Shown here: positions 60,283 through 64,000 of the stretch, piece after piece
How the letters are laid out: every line of letters begins with the position of its first letter
How positions within the stretch are numbered: the first letter of the stretch is position 1
Assembly: GCA_946480925.1 (NCBI GenBank)
Contig: CAMLLU010000019.1
Span: 1 to 64,000, forward strand
Direction of reading: 5' to 3'
Source: an uncultured Rivibacter sp.
Lineage (GTDB): Bacteria > Pseudomonadota > Gammaproteobacteria > Burkholderiales > Burkholderiaceae
DNA length: 64,000 bases
The notes under the pieces: generated by a model
The model's input: the letters and a program-made list of their open reading frames with translations, nothing else
Databases searched by the model: none
What the model was told of the DNA's origin: nothing
Program-made: the position numbers and the translations under genes

Positions 60283-61884
60283 TCAAGTCACCGGCGCCGG
60301 GTTGAACAGCGCCAGCGCGTTGTGCAGCTTCCACTGTTCGGCCCAGGTCTTCTTGCGGCCGCTGGCCACGTCGAGCATCAGATGGAAGAGTTCCCAGCCC
60401 ACGTCTTCGATGCTCGCTTCGCCATCCGCAATGCGCCCGGCGTTCACGTCCATCAGGTCGTGCCAGCGGCGGGCGAGGTCGGTGCGGGTGGCCACCTTGA
60501 TCACCGGCACGGCGGCCAGGCCATAGGGCGTGCCGCGGCCTGTGGTGAAGACGTGCAGGTTCATGCCGGCAGCCAGTTGCAGCGTGCCGCAGATGAAGTC
60601 GCTGGCCGGCGTGGCCGCATACACGAGGCCTTGCTCGATGCCGCGGTCGCGCAGTTTTTCGCCGGGTGAGAGCACGCCCGAGATGGGCGCACTGCCGCTC
60701 TTGACGATGGAGCCCATGGCCTTTTCGACGATGTTCGACAGGCCGCCCTTCTTGTTGCCCGGCGTGGTGTTGGCGCTGCGGTCCACGCGGCCCTTGTCGA
60801 GGTAGGCGTCGTACCAGGCCATCTCGCGGATCATCGCGTCGGCCACTTCGGGCGTGGTGGCGCGCGAGGTGAGCTGGTCGATGCCGTCGCGCACCTCGGT
60901 CACTTCGCTGAACATCACGGTGGCACCGGCGCGCACCAGCAGGTCGGTGCAGAAGCCCACCGCCGGGTTGGCCGTCACGCCGCTGAAGGCGTCGCTGCCG
61001 CCGCATTGCACGCCCACCACCAGTTCGCTGGCGGGCACGGCTTCGCGCCGCCGTGCGTTCAGGCGCTCGAGGTGTTCTTCGGCCGTGGTCATGATCGAGT
61101 CGATCATCGACATGAAGCCGACGTGCGCATCGTCTTGCAGGCACACGACGTCGAGCTTGGCGTCTTCGGTGGCACCCACGTCGGCCACGTTGCGCTCGTC
61201 GACGATGGTGAACGACCCAGGCGGCAGCAAGCGTTCGGGCTGCAGCTTCTCGCAGCCCAGGCTCACCACCATCACTTCGTTGCCGAAGTTCGGGTTCATC
61301 GAGATGTTGCGCAGTGTGCGAATGGGCACGATGGCATCGGGCGCGTCGATGGCCACGCCGCAGCCGTAGGTGTGTTCCAGGCCCACCACGTCGTCGACGT
61401 TGGGGTACCTGGGCAGCAGCTCTTCCTTGATGCGCTTGACCGCGAACTCGACCACGCCCGACACGCACTGCACGGTGGTGGTAATGGCGAGGATGTTGCG
61501 CGTGCCCACCGTGCCGTCGGCATTGCGAAAGCCCTCGAAGGTGTAGCCCTCGAGCGGCGGCAGCAGCGGCGCCTTCACGTTGGCGATGGGCAGGCCGTCG
61601 AGCGAGCGGGCCTCGGGCATTTCGAGCAGGCGCTCGTGCACCCAGCTGCCTTTGGGGATGTCGCGCATGGCACGGCCGATGGGCACGTTGTAGCGCCGCA
61701 CCGCCTCACCAGCAGCGATGTCGACCAGCGCGACCTTGTGCCCTTGCGGCACCTTGTCGACCAGCACGAGGCCGGACGTGAACTGGGTGCCCGCCGGCAG
61801 CCCGCCGTCGTTGGCCACGATGGCCACGTTGTCGGCCTCGTGCATGGTGATGTAGAGCGGTTCGACCAGGGCAGGGTTGGCCAT
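60283..61884 (-). CDS. garD: Galactarate dehydratase
   Basis: This 533-residue protein is very similar to GarD, which dehydrates galactarate to 5-keto-4-deoxy-D-glucarate. Landmarks are [120 protein letters not shown] and the ending [12 protein letters not shown]. An N-terminal SAF-like domain precedes the iron-dependent catalytic part. It is the third minus-strand gene of a galactarate set with a Bug receptor and a talarate/galactarate dehydratase. Confidence 0.95.
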   Translation of the reverse strand: MANPALVEPLYITMHEADNVAIVANDGGLPAGTQFTSGLVLVDKVPQGHKVALVDIAAGEAVRRYNVPIGRAMRDIPKGSWVHERLLEMPEARSLDGLPIANVKAPLLPPLEGYTFEGFRNADGTVGTRNILAITTTVQCVSGVVEFAVKRIKEELLPRYPNVDDVVGLEHTYGCGVAIDAPDAIVPIRTLRNISMNPNFGNEVMVVSLGCEKLQPERLLPPGSFTIVDERNVADVGATEDAKLDVVCLQDDAHVGFMSMIDSIMTTAEEHLERLNARRREAVPASELVVGVQCGGSDAFSGVTANPAVGFCTDLLVRAGATVMFSEVTEVRDGIDQLTSRATTPEVADAMIREMAWYDAYLDKGRVDRSANTTPGNKKGGLSNIVEKAMGSIVKSGSAPISGVLSPGEKLRDRGIEQGLVYAATPASDFICGTLQLAAGMNLHVFTTGRGTPYGLAAVPVIKVATRTDLARRWHDLMDVNAGRIADGEASIEDVGWELFHLMLDVASGRKKTWAEQWKLHNALALFNPAPVT

Positions 61885-61929
61885 GACAGTTCCGTAGGGT
61901 TGGTTTATCCAGAGCAAAACTCAACAGCC

Positions 61930-62022
61930 TTCACCGCAGAGACGCAGAGGACGCAGAGGTTCGCAGAGCGATCAAGTCAGCTTCTCCGCGGAACTCCGCG
62001 TCCTCTGCGTCTCTGCGGTGAA
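61930..62022. repeat. TTCACCGCAGAGGCGCAGAG-type inverted repeat, copy 2
   Basis: This 93-bp element starts TTCACCGCAGAGACGCAGAG and ends with the matching arm CTCTGCGTCTCTGCGGTGAA. It is the most symmetric of the three copies. It lies between the Bug receptor gene and garD. Confidence 0.8.
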
Positions 62023-62039
62023 GGGCTTTTGCGTCTTGG

Positions 62040-63005
62040 CTAGTCTGCGGTGATCTTTCCGGTCTCGATGACCTGCTTCCAGCGCGCGAACTCGCTCGCC
62101 TGGAAGGCAGTGAACTGCTCGGGCGTGTTGCCCACGATCTCGAAGCCCAGCTCCAGCAGCTTGGGCTTCACCTGCGGGTCGTTGAGGCCGGCCACCAGCG
62201 CCGCATGCAGCTTGCTCCTGATGTCGGCCGGCAGCCCCTTGGGCGCGGCAAAGGCCTGCCATGAATACACGGTCACGCCCTTGTAGCCCAGCTCTTCCAT
62301 CGTGGGCACGTCGGGCAGCAGCGGCGAGCGTTTCGAGCTGGTGATGGCCAGCGCGCGCAGCTTGCCGGCCTTGATGCTGGGCAGGCCGGTGTTGATGTTC
62401 ATGAAGCTCGCATCGACCTGGCCGCCGATGAGGTCTGACAGTGCGGGCGCGCCGCCCTTGTAGGGGATGTGCACCGCGCTCGTGCCGGTGGTCTGCCAGA
62501 AGAGTTCGGCGGTGAGGTGGTCGCTGGTGCCGTTGCCGGCCGAGGCGAAGGTCATCTTGGCCGGGTTGGCCTTCAGGAACGCCATCACGTCGGCGAGCGA
62601 CTTGTGCGGCGAGGCTGCGGGCACCGCCAGCACGTTGGGCGCCTGCACGGCCACCGTGAGGTAGTCGAAGTCCTTCAGCGGGTCGTACTGCACGTTCTTG
62701 ATGAGGTGCGGCCCGATGACGAAGGGCCCGAGCGACGACACGAAGATGGTGTAGCCGTCGGGCGCCGCGCGCTTGGCCAGGCCCGCACCCAGCGTGCCGC
62801 CGGCCCCGGCCTTGTTGTCGACGACGAAGGTGCCGCCCAGCTGCTCTTGCAGCCTGGGCGCGAGCGAGCGTGCGATGAGGTCGGTGGAGCCGCCGGGCGG
62901 GAACGGCACGAGCAGCGTGACGGGCTGCTTGGTAGGCCACTGCTGGGCCTGCGCCGTGGCGGCGAGCGCGAGGCCGCAGGCCAGCGCGGTGAAGAGTTTT
63001 CTCAT
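62040..63005 (-). CDS. Bug-family (TctC-type) tripartite tricarboxylate receptor
   Basis: This 321-residue periplasmic receptor has a signal peptide (MRKLFTALACGLALAATAQAQ), then WPTKQPVTLLVPFPPGGSTDLIARSLA, VVDNKAGAGGTLGAGL, AAPDGYTIFVSSLG, FASAGNGTSDHLTAELF and HIPYKGGAPALSDL. AGGAG precedes ATG 63005. Its setting between two galactarate dehydratase genes suggests that it binds galactarate or a related sugar diacid. No membrane subunits are adjacent. Confidence 0.9.
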   Translation of the reverse strand: MRKLFTALACGLALAATAQAQQWPTKQPVTLLVPFPPGGSTDLIARSLAPRLQEQLGGTFVVDNKAGAGGTLGAGLAKRAAPDGYTIFVSSLGPFVIGPHLIKNVQYDPLKDFDYLTVAVQAPNVLAVPAASPHKSLADVMAFLKANPAKMTFASAGNGTSDHLTAELFWQTTGTSAVHIPYKGGAPALSDLIGGQVDASFMNINTGLPSIKAGKLRALAITSSKRSPLLPDVPTMEELGYKGVTVYSWQAFAAPKGLPADIRSKLHAALVAGLNDPQVKPKLLELGFEIVGNTPEQFTAFQASEFARWKQVIETGKITAD

Positions 63006-63084
63006 GGGGCTGTCTCCTGTGTTGGCGGCGCACTGCCGGCGCCGTTGATGGAAGGCTGCTGTGCCAGCAGCGCAGTTGAAACCT

Positions 63085-63179
63085 TTCACCGCAGAGGCGC
63101 AGAGGGCACGGAGAGTCCGCAGAGAAATGCCTGAGATCACTCTGCAGTCCTCTGCGTCGCTCGGCGTCTGCGCGGTGAA
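63085..63179. repeat. TTCACCGCAGAGGCGCAGAG-type inverted repeat, copy 3
   Basis: This 95-bp element starts TTCACCGCAGAGGCGCAGAG and ends GTCTGCGCGGTGAA. It lies between the enolase-superfamily gene and the Bug receptor gene, so two of the three copies sit in consecutive gaps of one operon. Confidence 0.75.
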
Positions 63180-63204
63180 TGCATCGAGGTCTTTCAACGG
63201 CTTG

Positions 63205-64000
63205 CTAGGGCCGTTTGCCCACCTCGGCCTGCTCGCGCGTCCACGCACGGGCCTGCTCGCTCAAGCTCACGCCGAGGCCCGGCTGCCTGGGCACGAGCAT
63301 GCGGCCGTTGCTGATGTGGAGGCGCTCGTTGAACAGCGGCTCGAGCCAGTCGAAGTGTTCGACCCAGGGCTCGGTGGGGTACACGGCGGCCAGGTGCACG
63401 TGCAGCTCCATCGCGAAATGCGGCGCGAGCATGAGCCCGGCGTGTTCGGCCTGCGCGGCGATCTTCAGGAAGGGCGTGATGCCGCCGACGCGCGGCGCAT
63501 CGGGCATCAGGTAGTCGGCCGCGCGGTGGCGAATGAGTTCGCCGTGCTCGGCCACGCTGGTCAACATTTCGCCGGTGGCGATGGGCGTGTCGAAGGTCGC
63601 GGCCAATGCTGCGTGGCCTTCGTTGTCGTAGGCGTCGAGCGGCTCTTCGATCCACACGAGGTTGAACGACTCGAAGATGCGGCACATGCGCTGCGCGGTG
63701 GGGCGGTCCCACTGCTGGTTGGCGTCCACCATGAGCGGCATGTCGTCGCCCAGGTGCTTGCGCACGGCTTCGACGCGCTTCACGTCGAGCTTCGTGTCGG
63801 GCTGGCCCACCTTGAGCTTGATGCCGCCGATGCCGCGCTCACGCGAGGCCGCGGCATTGACGAGCAGTTGATCGAGCGGCGTGTGCAGGAAGCCGCCCGA
63901 GGTGTTGTAGCAGCGCACCGAGTCGCGCTGCGCGCCCAGCAGCTTGGCCAGCGAGAGGCCGGCGCGCCTGGCCTTCAGGTCGTACAGCGCCACGTCGAAG
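63205..64000 (-). CDS. L-talarate/galactarate dehydratase, enolase superfamily (partial)
   Basis: The C-terminal 265 or so residues of an enolase-superfamily enzyme are present; the N-terminal part lies beyond the right edge. It matches the talarate/galactarate dehydratase group: SVRCYNTSGGFLHTPLDQLL, IGGIKLKVGQPDT with the catalytic KxK, PLMVDANQQWDR, WIEEPLDAYDNEGHAALAA, TPIATGEMLTS, DAPRVGGITPFLKI and LAPHFAMELHVHLAA with the catalytic histidine. It would provide a second, non-homologous route for galactarate dehydration beside GarD, or act on L-talarate. Confidence 0.88.
   Translation of the reverse strand, partial: FDVALYDLKARRAGLSLAKLLGAQRDSVRCYNTSGGFLHTPLDQLLVNAAASRERGIGGIKLKVGQPDTKLDVKRVEAVRKHLGDDMPLMVDANQQWDRPTAQRMCRIFESFNLVWIEEPLDAYDNEGHAALAATFDTPIATGEMLTSVAEHGELIRHRAADYLMPDAPRVGGITPFLKIAAQAEHAGLMLAPHFAMELHVHLAAVYPTEPWVEHFDWLEPLFNERLHISNGRMLVPRQPGLGVSLSEQARAWTREQAEVGKRP

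Noticed and set aside
41200..63179. Regular CRISPR array
   Set aside because: The repeated elements seen are a few dispersed palindromes without regular spacing or spacers, and no cas genes are present.

Overview
The window looks like part of a high-GC betaproteobacterial chromosome, most likely from the order Burkholderiales. The evidence is the use of Bug-type (tripartite tricarboxylate) periplasmic receptors, a purine-degradation cluster with XdhABC, AzgA and GuaD, many LysR regulators, DUF1841 and DUF3563 housekeeping genes, and dispersed palindromic intergenic repeats typical of that order. No rRNA, tRNA, CRISPR array, transposase or integrase was seen.

Layout. 1-5923: the tail of an unknown gene, a repeat, then a minus-strand malonate operon (GntR regulator, malonyl-CoA decarboxylase, Bug receptor, enoyl-CoA hydratase-like protein, malonyl-CoA synthetase MatB). 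6087-8184: a 661-residue candidate type III effector preceded by a perfect PIP box (TTCGC-N15-TTCGC) and a correctly spaced -10-like element. 8211-10611: two lipoproteins, one a beta-helix protein. 11037-14288: two AraC-type paralogues flanking a winged-helix/PAS regulator. 14275-16896: a DUF3455 lipoprotein, a TauE/SafE permease, a RutE-like reductase and a DUF1841 protein. 16999-19796: a type VI secretion module (frameshifted PAAR protein, VRR-NUC nuclease effector, DUF3396 immunity protein).

19908-36723 is a purine uptake and degradation block. It holds an adenine/adenosine deaminase, a Rieske oxygenase, a BMP-type nucleoside ABC transporter (receptor, two permeases, double ATPase), the AzgA permease, guanine deaminase, a LysR regulator divergent from xdhAB, and, after a repeat-filled gap, xdhC. 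Together these would import purines or nucleosides, deaminate adenine and guanine, and oxidise hypoxanthine and xanthine to urate. 36674-47412 is a mixed stretch: LysR/GST and SDR/LysR divergent pairs, a PNPOx-like protein, VOC, SRPBCC and YciI proteins, a Tai-Tae4 type VI amidase module, a DNA-alkylation-repair protein and a cytochrome P450.

47466-48721 is a small phage-like switch: a CI-like repressor, a divergent Cro/YdaS-like protein and a small target gene, with five TAGC-N3-GCTA operator-like sites. After an ankyrin protein and an orphan Tai4 immunity gene comes the most striking locus, 50905-60089. It encodes a 2220-residue DUF4011/SF1 helicase/Vsr-like nuclease/DUF3320 protein, a 675-residue PHP phosphoesterase-SMC ATPase (TTG start), and an overlapping 97-residue protein. 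By architecture this is a candidate anti-phage or anti-plasmid defence island. The window closes with minus-strand galactarate catabolism genes (GarD, a Bug receptor and a partial talarate/galactarate dehydratase).
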